Positions 34,983-43,363 of a stretch of 64,000 bases of DNA are shown one piece after another. The position numbers were made by a program, and so were the translations under genes. This DNA is from Polynucleobacter sp. Latsch14-2 (lineage in GTDB: Bacteria > Pseudomonadota > Gammaproteobacteria > Burkholderiales > Burkholderiaceae), in contig NZ_JACVPL010000001.1 of the NCBI RefSeq assembly GCF_018881925.1, positions 124,001-188,000 on the forward strand, written 5' to 3'. Below the pieces are notes generated by a model. It made no database searches. It had not been told where the DNA came from and saw nothing but the letters and a program-made list of their open reading frames with translations. Position 1 is the stretch's first letter, and each line of letters opens with the position of its first letter.

Positions 34983-35819
34983 ATGCCAGAACTTCCAGAA
35001 GTAGAGGTCACTAGACTTGGGATTCAACCACACCTTGAGGGGCGCAAAGTAAGCGCTGTTCAGGTGGTTGATGGCCGTCTGCGTTGGCCGGTCCCAAGTA
35101 GTCTATCTAAGATACTGCCCGGTCAAAAAGTAAGCTCTATTCAACGACGTGGTAAATATCTCCTGCTCGAGATGGATACTGGCTACCTTCTGCTGCACCT
35201 AGGTATGACCGGCACATTACGAGTGCTGCCCAGTAGTGATCCACTCAAAACACATGATCGCGTGACCTTTGAGTTTGGAAAGCTGAGTTTGCGCTTGCAT
35301 GATCCCCGCAAATTTGGTGCTGTGCTTTGGCACCCAAAATCAAAAGGTCCCATTGAGAACTATCCCTTGCTACTCAAATTAGGGGTAGAGCCTTTTTCAC
35401 CAGAATTTTCAGGAGAGCTTGGCACCGAAGTTTTGTATCAGTATTCGCGAGGGCGTAGCGTTGCTGTCAAGCAATTCTTATTGGCTGGTCAAGCGGTCGT
35501 TGGTGTTGGTAATATCTACTGCTCAGAGAGTTTATTTGAGGCTGGCATTCATCCTGCAAAGGCTGCGGGGAAGTTAACTCGTCCTCAGTGTGCTCGATTA
35601 GCAACCGCAGTAAGGCTAATATTAAAGCGAGCCATTGATGCCGGTGGCAGCACGCTGAAAGACTTCGTCAATAGCGCAGGTGATCCCGGACACTTTATGG
35701 TTCAGACCAAAGTCTACGATCGAAAAAATCAGTTGTGCAAAACTTGTAAGACGCCTATTAAGCAAATCGTTCAAGGACAGCGCTCCACTTATTTTTGTCC
35801 GCAATGTCAAAAGCGCTGA
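34983..35819 (+). CDS. mutM: Formamidopyrimidine-DNA glycosylase
   Basis: Removes 8-oxoguanine and formamidopyrimidines from DNA by glycosylase/lyase action. 278 residues. Starts MPELPEVEV, where Pro2 (after Met removal) is the nucleophile and Glu3 assists; the helix-two-turn-helix VGVGNIYCSESLFEAGIHPA and the C-terminal zinc finger CKTC...CPQC are intact. mutY starts one base after its stop, so the two enzymes of the GO system against oxidised guanine are coupled. Confidence 0.97.
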   Translation: MPELPEVEVTRLGIQPHLEGRKVSAVQVVDGRLRWPVPSSLSKILPGQKVSSIQRRGKYLLLEMDTGYLLLHLGMTGTLRVLPSSDPLKTHDRVTFEFGKLSLRLHDPRKFGAVLWHPKSKGPIENYPLLLKLGVEPFSPEFSGELGTEVLYQYSRGRSVAVKQFLLAGQAVVGVGNIYCSESLFEAGIHPAKAAGKLTRPQCARLATAVRLILKRAIDAGGSTLKDFVNSAGDPGHFMVQTKVYDRKNQLCKTCKTPIKQIVQGQRSTYFCPQCQKR

Positions 35820-35820
35820 C

Positions 35821-36963
35821 ATGTCTTTGACGAAAACGTTTTCCAAAAAACTCATTAGCTGGCATGAGGTAGCTGGTCGCCAAGGCTTGCCGTGGCAGAA
35901 CAATCGTGACCCTTATGCAGTTTGGGTTTCAGAAATTATGTTGCAGCAAACTCAAGTGGCTACAGTTTTAGAGCGTTATCCACGCTTTATGAAGCGCTTT
36001 CCAACGGTCAGGCGATTGGCTTTGGCCGATATTGATGAAGTCCTTGCTGAATGGGCTGGGCTAGGCTACTACTCCAGAGCTCGAAATTTGCACGCTTGCG
36101 CAAAACAAGTGATGGAGCAATTTTCAGGCAAGTTTCCAAGGGATCCTGTATTACTCGAGCAACTCAAAGGCATTGGCCGCTCCACCGCAGGCGCGATTGC
36201 ATCGTTTGCGTTTCAGGAGCGCGCGCCCATTTTGGATGCCAATGTAAAGCGAATCTTGGCGCGCTTATTTTGTATTGATGGTGCCTTACAAGATAAAGTA
36301 GTTAATGAGCAACTGTGGGCTCTAGCGAGTTCTCTGCTGCCGAGCAAGCCGCAGGACATGCCAATTTATACCCAGGCTCTCATGGACTTCGGTGCTACCT
36401 GGTGCACCTCTCGTAAGCCTGTGTGCCTTACTGGCGAGAAAAAATGTCCATTTGCAAAAGACTGTCAGGCGAATTTGAGTGCTCAAGTACTGTTATTCCC
36501 ACAAAAGACAATCAAGGCAAAATCACCTGAGTATGAATGCGATATGTTGCTTCTTCGGTACAGCGATCATGTCTTATTGCAAAAGCGTCCAAGCAAGGCT
36601 ATTTGGGGCGGTCTATGGTGTTTGCCAGAGTCTGCGTGGGTAGCGAAAGCAAAAGTAAGTAAGGCGGACTCCAGAGTGAAGCCAAAAGAATTGCTAGCCC
36701 TAGTTTTGCCTAATGAGCAAGCGCCCCCCTTGCTAAAGATTTGTCAGCAGTTTGAGCGTGGCGAACAGATAAAGCATATCTTTACGCATAGACGTTTGTG
36801 GATGCAAATTTGGCATGCTCATGTAAGCAAACCATATACATTTGCAAATGAGGGTCTACAGTGGGTCCCCTTGGCTAAGTTAGGGCAATACGGCTTGCCG
36901 CAACCAATCAAACTGCTTTTACAGGGATTGAGTCTAATTCGCGGTGACGATCTAAAAAAGTAA
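35821..36963 (+). CDS. mutY: A/G-specific adenine glycosylase MutY
   Basis: Removes adenine mispaired with 8-oxoguanine. 380 residues from the ATG at 35821. Catalytic Glu in SEIMLQQTQV, helix-hairpin-helix LKGIGRSTAGAI and Asp in ILDANVKRIL are intact. The Fe-S loop reads CTSRKPVCLTGEKKCPFAKDC, spacing C-x6-C-x6-C-x5-C instead of the usual C-x6-C-x2-C-x5-C, so the loop is four residues longer. A NUDIX-like C-terminal domain (MLLLRYSDHVLLQKRPSKAIWGGLW) recognises 8-oxoG. The last 56 bases overlap convergent rapZ. Confidence 0.95.
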   Translation: MSLTKTFSKKLISWHEVAGRQGLPWQNNRDPYAVWVSEIMLQQTQVATVLERYPRFMKRFPTVRRLALADIDEVLAEWAGLGYYSRARNLHACAKQVMEQFSGKFPRDPVLLEQLKGIGRSTAGAIASFAFQERAPILDANVKRILARLFCIDGALQDKVVNEQLWALASSLLPSKPQDMPIYTQALMDFGATWCTSRKPVCLTGEKKCPFAKDCQANLSAQVLLFPQKTIKAKSPEYECDMLLLRYSDHVLLQKRPSKAIWGGLWCLPESAWVAKAKVSKADSRVKPKELLALVLPNEQAPPLLKICQQFERGEQIKHIFTHRRLWMQIWHAHVSKPYTFANEGLQWVPLAKLGQYGLPQPIKLLLQGLSLIRGDDLKK

Positions 36964-37798
36964 TCTGCAATTCAGTCAGGTTTTTTCGTAAGCGAAAGTA
37001 TTCACTAATGCGATTTACTAGATAAACCGAGCGATGTTGTCCGCCTGTGCAACCAATAGCAATCGTTAAGTAGCTGCGGCCATCAGCAATGTAGTGAGGT
37101 AACCACTTTTCAATAAATTGAATGATGTCACTTGCCATGCTATTGACCGCTGGAATATTTTCCAGAAACGCTATAACCGGTTTGTCGTTACCACTGAGCG
37201 GGCGCAAGGTCTTGTCGTAGTGAGGATTGGGGAGGCAGCGTGCATCAAAAACTAAATCTGCATCACTGGGTACACCCTTTTTAAACCCAAATGATTCGAA
37301 GACAACTGTTAAACCTAGTGGTTTATCTTTGAGTAGATCTTGAATCCAGGAGCGCAGGGCATGGGCGGTTAGGCTGCTGGTGTCAATACTATGTGCTTGC
37401 TCTTGCAAAGGTGCTAATAGGTTGCGTTCTTTATCAAGGGCCTCGATCAATGTGGTTGATTGAGATTGTTTGGTATTTGCTGAAAGTGGATGGCGGCGGC
37501 GGGTTTCAGAAAAACGCTGTACCAAAGTTTCAGTATTGGCATTGAGGAAGATAACCCGTACCTGATGTTGGTGGCGTAAGCTCTCCAGAATAGGCGGGAG
37601 CTGGGCAATCGACTCTCCTCGACGAGCATCAATTGCTACAGCCACTTGCTCGCATTTTTGATTCTCTAATACGCTGATGAGATTTTGAAGTAAGGAGACT
37701 GGGAGGTTGTCTACACAATCGTAGCCGGAGTCCTCAAAGGCTCTGAGGGCAACTGATTTACCTGAGCCCGAGATTCCGGTGATCAGATTAATCTGCAT
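36908..37798 (-). CDS. rapZ: RNase adapter protein RapZ
   Basis: P-loop protein that in E. coli guides RNase E to GlmZ sRNA and controls glucosamine-6-phosphate synthesis. 296 residues; E. coli RapZ has 284. Walker A GISGSGKSVALRA near the start, YDCVDNLPVSLL, and the C-terminal IGCTGGQHRSVYLVNRI are clear. It starts one base after the hprK stop and is the last gene of the long minus-strand cluster; its 3' end overlaps mutY. Confidence 0.95.
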   Translation of the reverse strand: MQINLITGISGSGKSVALRAFEDSGYDCVDNLPVSLLQNLISVLENQKCEQVAVAIDARRGESIAQLPPILESLRHQHQVRVIFLNANTETLVQRFSETRRRHPLSANTKQSQSTTLIEALDKERNLLAPLQEQAHSIDTSSLTAHALRSWIQDLLKDKPLGLTVVFESFGFKKGVPSDADLVFDARCLPNPHYDKTLRPLSGNDKPVIAFLENIPAVNSMASDIIQFIEKWLPHYIADGRSYLTIAIGCTGGQHRSVYLVNRISEYFRLRKNLTELQITFLDRHRELDSIPVKAV

Positions 37799-37799
37799 A

Positions 37800-38786
37800 T
37801 TACAGAAGACGCCCTTGAGTTTTGCTCGATTCAGCCTCTATATTCATTTGAATACGCTGTCTCTCAATAAACTCTTTAAGGGTATCAATACCGCGCAATT
37901 GCAAAATCGTATTACGTACGGCAGCTTCAACGAGAACCGCTAAGTTACGACCAGCAGCCACTTGTATTTTGACGGTCCGAATAGGAATGCCTAACACATC
38001 GATGTGTTGGGCTTCTATGGGAAGACGCTCAAACTCTCCATCAGTCCGACGAACGAGCTGGACGATGAGGCGAAGTTTTAGCTTACGACGCACCGCAGTC
38101 TCGCCAAAAATTGTGCGAATGTCCAACAAGCCTAGGCCGCGTACTTCTAAAAGATTGCGCAAAATGACCGGGCAGCGACCCTCAATATAATCTGGACCAA
38201 GACGTGAAAAGTCGACCGCATCGTCCGCCACTAAGCCGTGACCGCGAGAAATTAACTCAAGACCTAACTCACTTTTTCCTAGCCCTGACTCCCCAGTCAA
38301 TAGAACACCAAGGCCCAAGATGTCCATAAAGACACCGTGCATCGTAATTTGGGGTGCGCCAATCTTTGTTAGATAGGTACGAAGATGATCAATGACCTCA
38401 GCTGCAGAAACGGAGGTCGTGAATAGGGGGGTAGATGAACGCTGGCAGAAAAGCTGTAGATCTGGATCGGCTGTTTTACCATCCGCAACAATCACACAGG
38501 GAGGCGTTTTGGAAATCAGACTCGAGATTTGCTCTTGCTTTTGCTTGGGTTCTAGCGCGGCATGGTAATCAACCTCTTGCTCGCCAAAAATCTGAATACG
38601 ACTTGGGTGAATCAGATTTAAGTGACCCACCAGATCTGAGCTAGCAGCGGCTGCTTTAACCGCCTCCGGAGGAAATTTGCGATCAGCGCCCTCAAGACCG
38701 CCGATCCAAGAAAGTTTCAATTCAGCAACATTGTCATCAAAAATTTGCTGAGCGTTTACACCTTCAAGTAGCAAGAGCTGGGTCAT
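37800..38786 (-). CDS. hprK: HPr kinase/phosphorylase
   Basis: Phosphorylates and dephosphorylates Ser46 of HPr. 328 residues. The start at 38786 overlaps the ptsN stop as ATGA; an ATG 15 bases earlier is also open. P-loop [19 protein letters not shown] and the following VADDAVDF are typical; the signature region [16 protein letters not shown] is intact. In Proteobacteria this enzyme usually occurs with an incomplete PTS and has a regulatory role. HPr (5.4 kb) carries the target serine. Confidence 0.96.
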   Translation of the reverse strand: MTQLLLLEGVNAQQIFDDNVAELKLSWIGGLEGADRKFPPEAVKAAAASSDLVGHLNLIHPSRIQIFGEQEVDYHAALEPKQKQEQISSLISKTPPCVIVADGKTADPDLQLFCQRSSTPLFTTSVSAAEVIDHLRTYLTKIGAPQITMHGVFMDILGLGVLLTGESGLGKSELGLELISRGHGLVADDAVDFSRLGPDYIEGRCPVILRNLLEVRGLGLLDIRTIFGETAVRRKLKLRLIVQLVRRTDGEFERLPIEAQHIDVLGIPIRTVKIQVAAGRNLAVLVEAAVRNTILQLRGIDTLKEFIERQRIQMNIEAESSKTQGRLL

Positions 38787-39244
38787 TGCGGTGAGCCCCA
38801 TTGTTGCAGGAGCTCAAAAATATTTTCTGGGCTACTTTCTGTTGCTAATTGTTTTCGTGTAAGGGGATCTGATAAGAGTTGCGCAATAGAAGACAGAATT
38901 TCAAGGTGTTGTTGAGTTGCTTTTTCTGGGACTAATAAAAAAATCAATAGCGATACAGGCTCGCCATCGGGTGCGGCAAACTCAATCGCGTCTTTAAGGT
39001 TTATAAAAGCAGCAACAGGTTGCTTAAGGCCTTTGACCCGGCCATGCGGGATCGCCACCCCTGCACCAAGTGCGGTGGACCCTAAATCTTCTCGAGCATT
39101 TAAGAAGCTCACTACAGCGCTAGCCTCAATACCAGTGTGTTTAGCAAAAAGATCGCCAGCGACTGCAAAGGCATCGGCGCGGTTTTGAGCCGGATTATTT
39201 AATGCGATGCAGTCGAGGGCGAAAAGATCTATCAGGGCAGTCAT
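38783..39244 (-). CDS. ptsN: PTS EIIA(Ntr) regulatory protein
   Basis: EIIA of the fructose/mannitol class, 153 residues, acting in the nitrogen-related phosphorelay rather than in transport. The phosphorylated histidine is in [12 protein letters not shown] (about residue 66); [24 protein letters not shown] is typical. Known partners in other bacteria include KdpD and TrkA; here a KefB/TrkA-domain antiporter gene stands at 43.4 kb, but a link is not shown. TATAAT lies eight bases before its ATG. Confidence 0.95.
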   Translation of the reverse strand: MTALIDLFALDCIALNNPAQNRADAFAVAGDLFAKHTGIEASAVVSFLNAREDLGSTALGAGVAIPHGRVKGLKQPVAAFINLKDAIEFAAPDGEPVSLLIFLLVPEKATQQHLEILSSIAQLLSDPLTRKQLATESSPENIFELLQQWGSPQ

Positions 39245-39252
39245 GTTAAATG

Positions 39253-39258
39253 ATTATA
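39253..39258 (-). promoter_or_regulatory. Possible internal -10 box of ptsN-hprK-rapZ
   Basis: Perfect TATAAT on the minus strand, eight bases before the ptsN ATG, giving a leader of one or two bases. It would allow ptsN-hprK-rapZ to be expressed apart from hpf. Confidence 0.45.
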
Positions 39259-39277
39259 GGTGTCCTGAAGTCAGCAC

Positions 39278-39601
39278 TTACTCAAAATGCTTTTCGTGAT
39301 GATGATCTTGTATTTTTTCTTTGTGCTTTACGACCTGGCGTTCAAGTTTATCGACGACTTGATCCATTGCGTGATAAAGGTCTGCGTTATGCGCTTCGGC
39401 AAATAGCTCTTTGCCTTTGAGGTGAATCGTAATTTCAGCGCCTTGACGAAGATCTTTCTCTTTGGCGTTATCGACAATCAAAATGGCTGAAGCATCAAGC
39501 ACATGATCAAAATGCTTGCGAATTTTGGCTAGACCGGCTTCTAAGTGATTGCGCATGGCAGGGGTCACTTCTACATGGCGGCTATTAATCTTTAAATTCA
39601 T
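39278..39601 (-). CDS. hpf: Ribosome hibernation promoting factor (HPF/YfiA family, short form)
   Basis: 107 residues, the short form. Binds the 30S decoding centre and promotes inactive 100S ribosomes in stationary phase. Family segments: MNLKINSRHVEVTPAMRNHLE, KEKDLRQGAEITIHLKGKELFAEAHNADLYHAMDQVVDKLERQVVKHKEK (several motifs within residues 50-95). The C-terminus is histidine-rich (DHHHEKHFE). Strong AGGAG ribosome site. The gene normally follows rpoN; here it follows lptB after a gap of 190 bases. Confidence 0.94.
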   Translation of the reverse strand: MNLKINSRHVEVTPAMRNHLEAGLAKIRKHFDHVLDASAILIVDNAKEKDLRQGAEITIHLKGKELFAEAHNADLYHAMDQVVDKLERQVVKHKEKIQDHHHEKHFE

Positions 39602-39791
39602 CTTCAGCTCCTTTTGATATGCATGCGCATGCTCATAGCCGGGGTGCGCAGCAAGCCCCGCAATGCTTAAACTTGTCTGGTACTTGTATCTTTGGAATGG
39701 ACTTCATGAACCTCCAGCGTATCAGCGATTTTGCTGAAATCCAAGTGGTGGAGCAGCTTTATTTCAGAAATAACCCTTTAAAAGGAAATTC
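39602..39791 (-). other. Gap between lptB and hpf where rpoN is usually found
   Basis: 190 bases with no convincing gene. It holds the hpf ribosome site (about 39603-39612), a 12-base perfect palindrome GCATGCGCATGC at 39621-39632, and a possible hairpin with CGGGG/CCCCG arms at about 39642-39662. I translated it on the minus strand and found no sigma-54 C-terminal RpoN box (ARRTVAKYRE). It is probably the leader and promoter region of hpf. Confidence 0.6.
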
Positions 39792-40559
39792 TTACATTTT
39801 AAAGTTTTCACCTAAGTAGACCCTGCGGACAGCATCATTTTGAATAATTTGGTCTGGCTGACCCTCGGCTAGCACGCTACCTTCACTGATAATGTAGGCG
39901 TGATCGCAGATGCCTAGGGTTTCGCGGACGTTGTGATCCGTAATCAAAACACCAATTTGCCGATCCCGTAAAAAACGCACGATCCTTTGAATTTCTCCAA
40001 CGGCGATCGGGTCAACGCCCGCAAAAGGCTCATCTAACAAGATAAATTTAGGTTGTGAGGCTAATGCCCTCGCAATTTCTACACGGCGACGTTCGCCGCC
40101 AGAGAGGGATAGGGCTGGATTATCTCTGAGGTGAGTAATTTGGAGTTCGCCCAACAGCTCATTCAGGCGGTGAGCAATCTCAGCCTTGCTTAAAGATTTT
40201 CCATCTTGCACCTGCAACTCAAGTACAGCTTGAATATTTTCAGCAACATTGAGTTTTCTGAAGACAGAAGCCTCTTGGGGTAGATATGACAAACCCATGC
40301 GGGCGCGCTCATGAATTGGCAGGTGAGTAATATCCGTTCCATCCAGCACGATATTGCCTCCGTCCAAAGGGACTAGACCAACAATCATGTAGAAGGATGT
40401 AGTTTTACCTGCGCCATTGGGCCCAAGCAAGCCCACCACTTCGCCACACTTCACTTCAACCGATACGTCGCGCACAACAGTCCTTGAGCCATAGCGTTTT
40501 TGCAGATGGTGCGCGCTTAAGGTTGCGGGATTATTGTTTTGAGTTGAATCTGCTGTCAT
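39792..40559 (-). CDS. lptB: LPS export ABC transporter ATP-binding protein
   Basis: ATPase that powers LPS extraction from the inner membrane with LptFG. 255 residues. Walker [16 protein letters not shown]-loop [12 protein letters not shown], signature [17 protein letters not shown], Walker [14 protein letters not shown] and the switch histidine in [10 protein letters not shown] are all intact. Overlaps lptA by four bases (ATGA). Confidence 0.97.
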   Translation of the reverse strand: MTADSTQNNNPATLSAHHLQKRYGSRTVVRDVSVEVKCGEVVGLLGPNGAGKTTSFYMIVGLVPLDGGNIVLDGTDITHLPIHERARMGLSYLPQEASVFRKLNVAENIQAVLELQVQDGKSLSKAEIAHRLNELLGELQITHLRDNPALSLSGGERRRVEIARALASQPKFILLDEPFAGVDPIAVGEIQRIVRFLRDRQIGVLITDHNVRETLGICDHAYIISEGSVLAEGQPDQIIQNDAVRRVYLGENFKM

Positions 40560-41113
40560 TTCTCTAGTGTGGCTTTTCGTCTTGGTGAAAGAATGGCTCT
40601 AGCCAAAGGCAAGTCATCCGGTTTTGCATCTGTTGGGGGTGATACGCGATAGTACTGCTTAATATCATCGTACTCAATTTTCCAGCCACGCAATTGATCA
40701 AGCATTTGCATACTTAATAAGCGCTTGAGGCTGGCATCACCAGTTAATGTCAGCAACTCAGTTTTAGCGTTATAGCTGACGTTAGTTCCCTGGCCTTGTA
40801 TGAATTCATCGGCAGGCCCCTCGCGTCGTTGTCTAAAGCTCGCCACTTCTTCGGGTGTGCCTTTGATGTCAACATATTCGTAGCCCTCTGGATCTACTTT
40901 GATGTTGCCTTGTTCGCCTGTAACGACAATCGTTCCTTTGATAAGGAGGATTTTTCCGTTCAGTTCATAGGCTTGTTGTACATCATTTACGGAAACTTTT
41001 TCTGCCTCAAGAATAAGCGGTTTATCTTGGTCTGCTTTCTCGGCATGAGCTAAGGGGGTGATTAAAAAATTTAGGCTGGTTAAGCCTAAAAGAATATGTC
41101 GAGCTGGGTGCAT
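40556..41113 (-). CDS. lptA: LPS transport periplasmic protein LptA
   Basis: Periplasmic bridge protein that carries LPS between the membranes. 185 residues from the ATG at 41113, which gives a proper signal peptide ([24 protein letters not shown]); an earlier in-frame start would overlap lptC by 29 bases. OstA/LptA fold segments: [28 protein letters not shown] (beta-jellyroll repeats) and [24 protein letters not shown]. Lies between lptC and lptB. Confidence 0.94.
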   Translation of the reverse strand: MHPARHILLGLTSLNFLITPLAHAEKADQDKPLILEAEKVSVNDVQQAYELNGKILLIKGTIVVTGEQGNIKVDPEGYEYVDIKGTPEEVASFRQRREGPADEFIQGQGTNVSYNAKTELLTLTGDASLKRLLSMQMLDQLRGWKIEYDDIKQYYRVSPPTDAKPDDLPLARAILSPRRKATLEK

Positions 41114-41123
41114 AGTAATCACT

Positions 41124-41765
41124 TTACTGCGCCTGGCGCTGTAGGCGCTCAATGCGACCTTTTACTTGGCCTGATAAGACCATGCTTTGATCGACATTAT
41201 TAAATGTCCCACCATCAGCAGAGTTCATTACCGACATACCTTGCTCAAGTCTGATCGGCTTATCTGTTTCAATGATGTCATCGTTAATTAGCACTCTAAA
41301 GTAGGATGATTGGGCAAGCATGCGTGGGCTTGCTGGTTCAGAAGCGGTAGCAGCTTGTGCTGGGCGAAAAATTTCAGCATTGCTGACTAGATCAAGAATT
41401 GTTAGATCACCATCAAGGTGTCCAGTGTCGGACTTTACTGTGACCGGTGCTTTATCTGCTTGAAACAAGCGCATACGCGGAGTAAGAATATCAATCGATG
41501 CATCGTCATCGTAGTGCGTTACTTTTTTACCAAGCACACGATATTTTGTATTACCTATCTCATTTAAGGCCGATAGAGCGCCGCCCTCAATAATGTAGTC
41601 CGGTTCATGCAATCGAACTCGTTCGAGTAGAGAGCTTTCGGGAGGAGTATTTTTTCTCACAAGCCAAAAAGTCATTAGGGTAATTGTGCCCATTACAAGT
41701 AATGGCATTAGGCGCAATATTGTGCGCCCTAAACTCATTTTGATTTGCTGGGGATTTAATTGCAT
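41124..41765 (-). CDS. lptC: LPS export protein LptC
   Basis: Bitopic inner-membrane protein of the LPS bridge, 213 residues. One membrane helix near residues 17-36 (LMPLLVMGTITLMTFWLV), then a periplasmic jellyroll domain with EPDYIIEGGALSALNEIG and SDTGHLDGDLTILDLVSNAEIFRP. Sequence conservation in this family is low; the call rests on topology, size and place between kdsC and lptA. It starts three bases after kdsC stops. Confidence 0.9.
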   Translation of the reverse strand: MQLNPQQIKMSLGRTILRLMPLLVMGTITLMTFWLVRKNTPPESSLLERVRLHEPDYIIEGGALSALNEIGNTKYRVLGKKVTHYDDDASIDILTPRMRLFQADKAPVTVKSDTGHLDGDLTILDLVSNAEIFRPAQAATASEPASPRMLAQSSYFRVLINDDIIETDKPIRLEQGMSVMNSADGGTFNNVDQSMVLSGQVKGRIERLQRQAQ

Positions 41766-41768
41766 GAG

Positions 41769-42341
41769 TTAATTGCGAGCTTGACTGAGTAATTCTTCGT
41801 ATCGGTTCTGTGCCTTGAGAATGAGGTCACATAGTTCGCGTACAGCGCTGTTGCCACCTGTGCGGTTTGTCACATAGTGCACACTGTCTTTAACTGCTTC
41901 ATGTCCTTGTGCTGGAGATACCTTTAACCCAGCCTTACTCATCATTTTCAGGTCTGGCCAGTCATCGCCCATGACTGCGCAGTCTGTATGAGTCAGGCCC
42001 ATAGACTGCAAAATTTGCTCGAGTGCATGCGCTTTGTTATCAACACCCATGTAGACATGCTTGATATTTAGTTCTTCACATCGCGCCAGAACCATTTGGG
42101 AGTTGCGACCAGTAATGATGGCAGTGGGAATGCCGCATTGCTCAAGCAATTTGATGCCTAGGCCATCCTGAATATCAAAAGCCTTTAAGGATTCTTTGCC
42201 ATCAACCCCGATGAATACTTGCCCGTTGGTCAGAACCCCATCCACATCGAGCACTAAGAGCTTGACTTTGGCGGCACGCTCCCATGCTTGTGGATATTGG
42301 CTTAGAGGGTTGGTGTTGTGGGTATTAAAAGCGCTTGGCAT
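41769..42341 (-). CDS. kdsC: 3-deoxy-D-manno-octulosonate 8-phosphate phosphatase
   Basis: HAD-family phosphatase that releases Kdo from Kdo-8-phosphate. 190 residues, C0-type without a cap domain. HAD motif I is LLVLDVDGVLTNG (about 28-40), motif II ITGRNS, motif III/IV CAVMGDDWPDLKMMSKAGL. Downstream of kdsD by 17 bases; both belong to Kdo synthesis for LPS. Confidence 0.96.
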   Translation of the reverse strand: MPSAFNTHNTNPLSQYPQAWERAAKVKLLVLDVDGVLTNGQVFIGVDGKESLKAFDIQDGLGIKLLEQCGIPTAIITGRNSQMVLARCEELNIKHVYMGVDNKAHALEQILQSMGLTHTDCAVMGDDWPDLKMMSKAGLKVSPAQGHEAVKDSVHYVTNRTGGNSAVRELCDLILKAQNRYEELLSQARN

Positions 42342-42358
42342 GAGGTAAATAAATGACC

Positions 42359-43351
42359 TTAAATAACTTTGGCTGCAAATAAGTCGTGTAGATTGAGGGC
42401 GCCGACTAGGGTGCCATTTGCATCGGTCACCACCAAATGATTAATGCGGTGTTTCTCCATCATTTCGATTGCTTCTTCAGCTAGTAGTTCTGGCGGAATG
42501 GTTCGGGGCGTAGAGGTTGTTGCTTCTTTTAAAGTGACGCCATCTAGATTGGTGCTCTTTTCTAGTAGACGACGTAAGTCACCATCTGTAAAGATGCCTG
42601 TCACTTTGCTCTTGTCATCTAGTGTGATGACCATGCCCATGCGTTTAGCGGTCATCTCTAGCAAGGCTTCTTGTAGTGATGCTTGAATAGAGATCTTGGG
42701 AGTTTCATCAATGCTGCGCATGACTTCACTTACATGACTCAATTGCTTGCGGCCGAGGCGACCACCGGGATGGGAGCGGATAAAGTCTTCAGCTTGAAAG
42801 CCTCTAGCATCTAAGAGTGCTACGGCAAGTGCATCACCCATCGCAAGCGCGGCCGTGGTGCTAGTAGTGGGTGCTAGATTAAGGGGGCAAGCTTCTTTTT
42901 CTACGCTGGTATCTAAATGAGCATCAGCGAGTTTTGCCAGGGATGATTCAGGCGCTCCAGTCAGGGCGATGAGTTTTGCTCCAGTGCGCTTGACGATTGG
43001 TACGATGGTCAGTAATTCATCGGTTTCCCCGGAATTAGACAAGGCAACAAACACATCTTCACGTGTCACCATGCCTAAATCACCGTGACTTGCTTCAGCG
43101 GGGTGAACGAAAAAGGCGGGCGATCCAGTCGAGGCAAAAGTTGCAGCAATCTTGCGTGCGATATGGCCAGATTTGCCAATGCCAGATACAACAATACGTC
43201 CTTTGCAATCATGCAAAAGTTCTATCGCATGCACTAGGGCATCTGCATTGGGGCCTTCAAGGCGATCGCGCATTGTTTGCAGTGCAGCAGCCTCAATAGT
43301 GAGGGTGTCGCGCGCAAGCTTTAGGGTTCGTTCACGAGTCTTAGCTATCAT
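42359..43351 (-). CDS. kdsD: D-arabinose 5-phosphate isomerase
   Basis: Converts ribulose 5-phosphate to arabinose 5-phosphate, the first committed step to Kdo. 330 residues: N-terminal SIS domain (RIVVSGIGKSGHIARKIAATFASTG, HPAEASHGDLGMV) followed by a CBS pair (about 210-330; GIFTDGDLRRLLE, VVTDANGTLVGALNLHDLF). First gene of the kdsD-kdsC-lptC-lptA-lptB cluster. Its ATG lies exactly six bases after TATACT without a ribosome site. Only 11 bases separate it from the divergent antiporter gene. Confidence 0.96.
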   Translation of the reverse strand: MIAKTRERTLKLARDTLTIEAAALQTMRDRLEGPNADALVHAIELLHDCKGRIVVSGIGKSGHIARKIAATFASTGSPAFFVHPAEASHGDLGMVTREDVFVALSNSGETDELLTIVPIVKRTGAKLIALTGAPESSLAKLADAHLDTSVEKEACPLNLAPTTSTTAALAMGDALAVALLDARGFQAEDFIRSHPGGRLGRKQLSHVSEVMRSIDETPKISIQASLQEALLEMTAKRMGMVITLDDKSKVTGIFTDGDLRRLLEKSTNLDGVTLKEATTSTPRTIPPELLAEEAIEMMEKHRINHLVVTDANGTLVGALNLHDLFAAKVI

Positions 43352-43357
43352 CGAGTA

Positions 43358-43363
43358 AGTATA
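43358..43363 (-). promoter_or_regulatory. Leaderless-type -10 box of kdsD
   Basis: Minus-strand TATACT, six bases (TACTCG), ATG at 43351-43349. The box overlaps the first base of the divergent antiporter start codon. Confidence 0.55.

Noticed and set aside
39619..39819. 66-codon plus-strand open frame between hpf and lptB
   Set aside because: No ribosome site, runs into lptB antisense, and covers the hpf leader; no family recognised.
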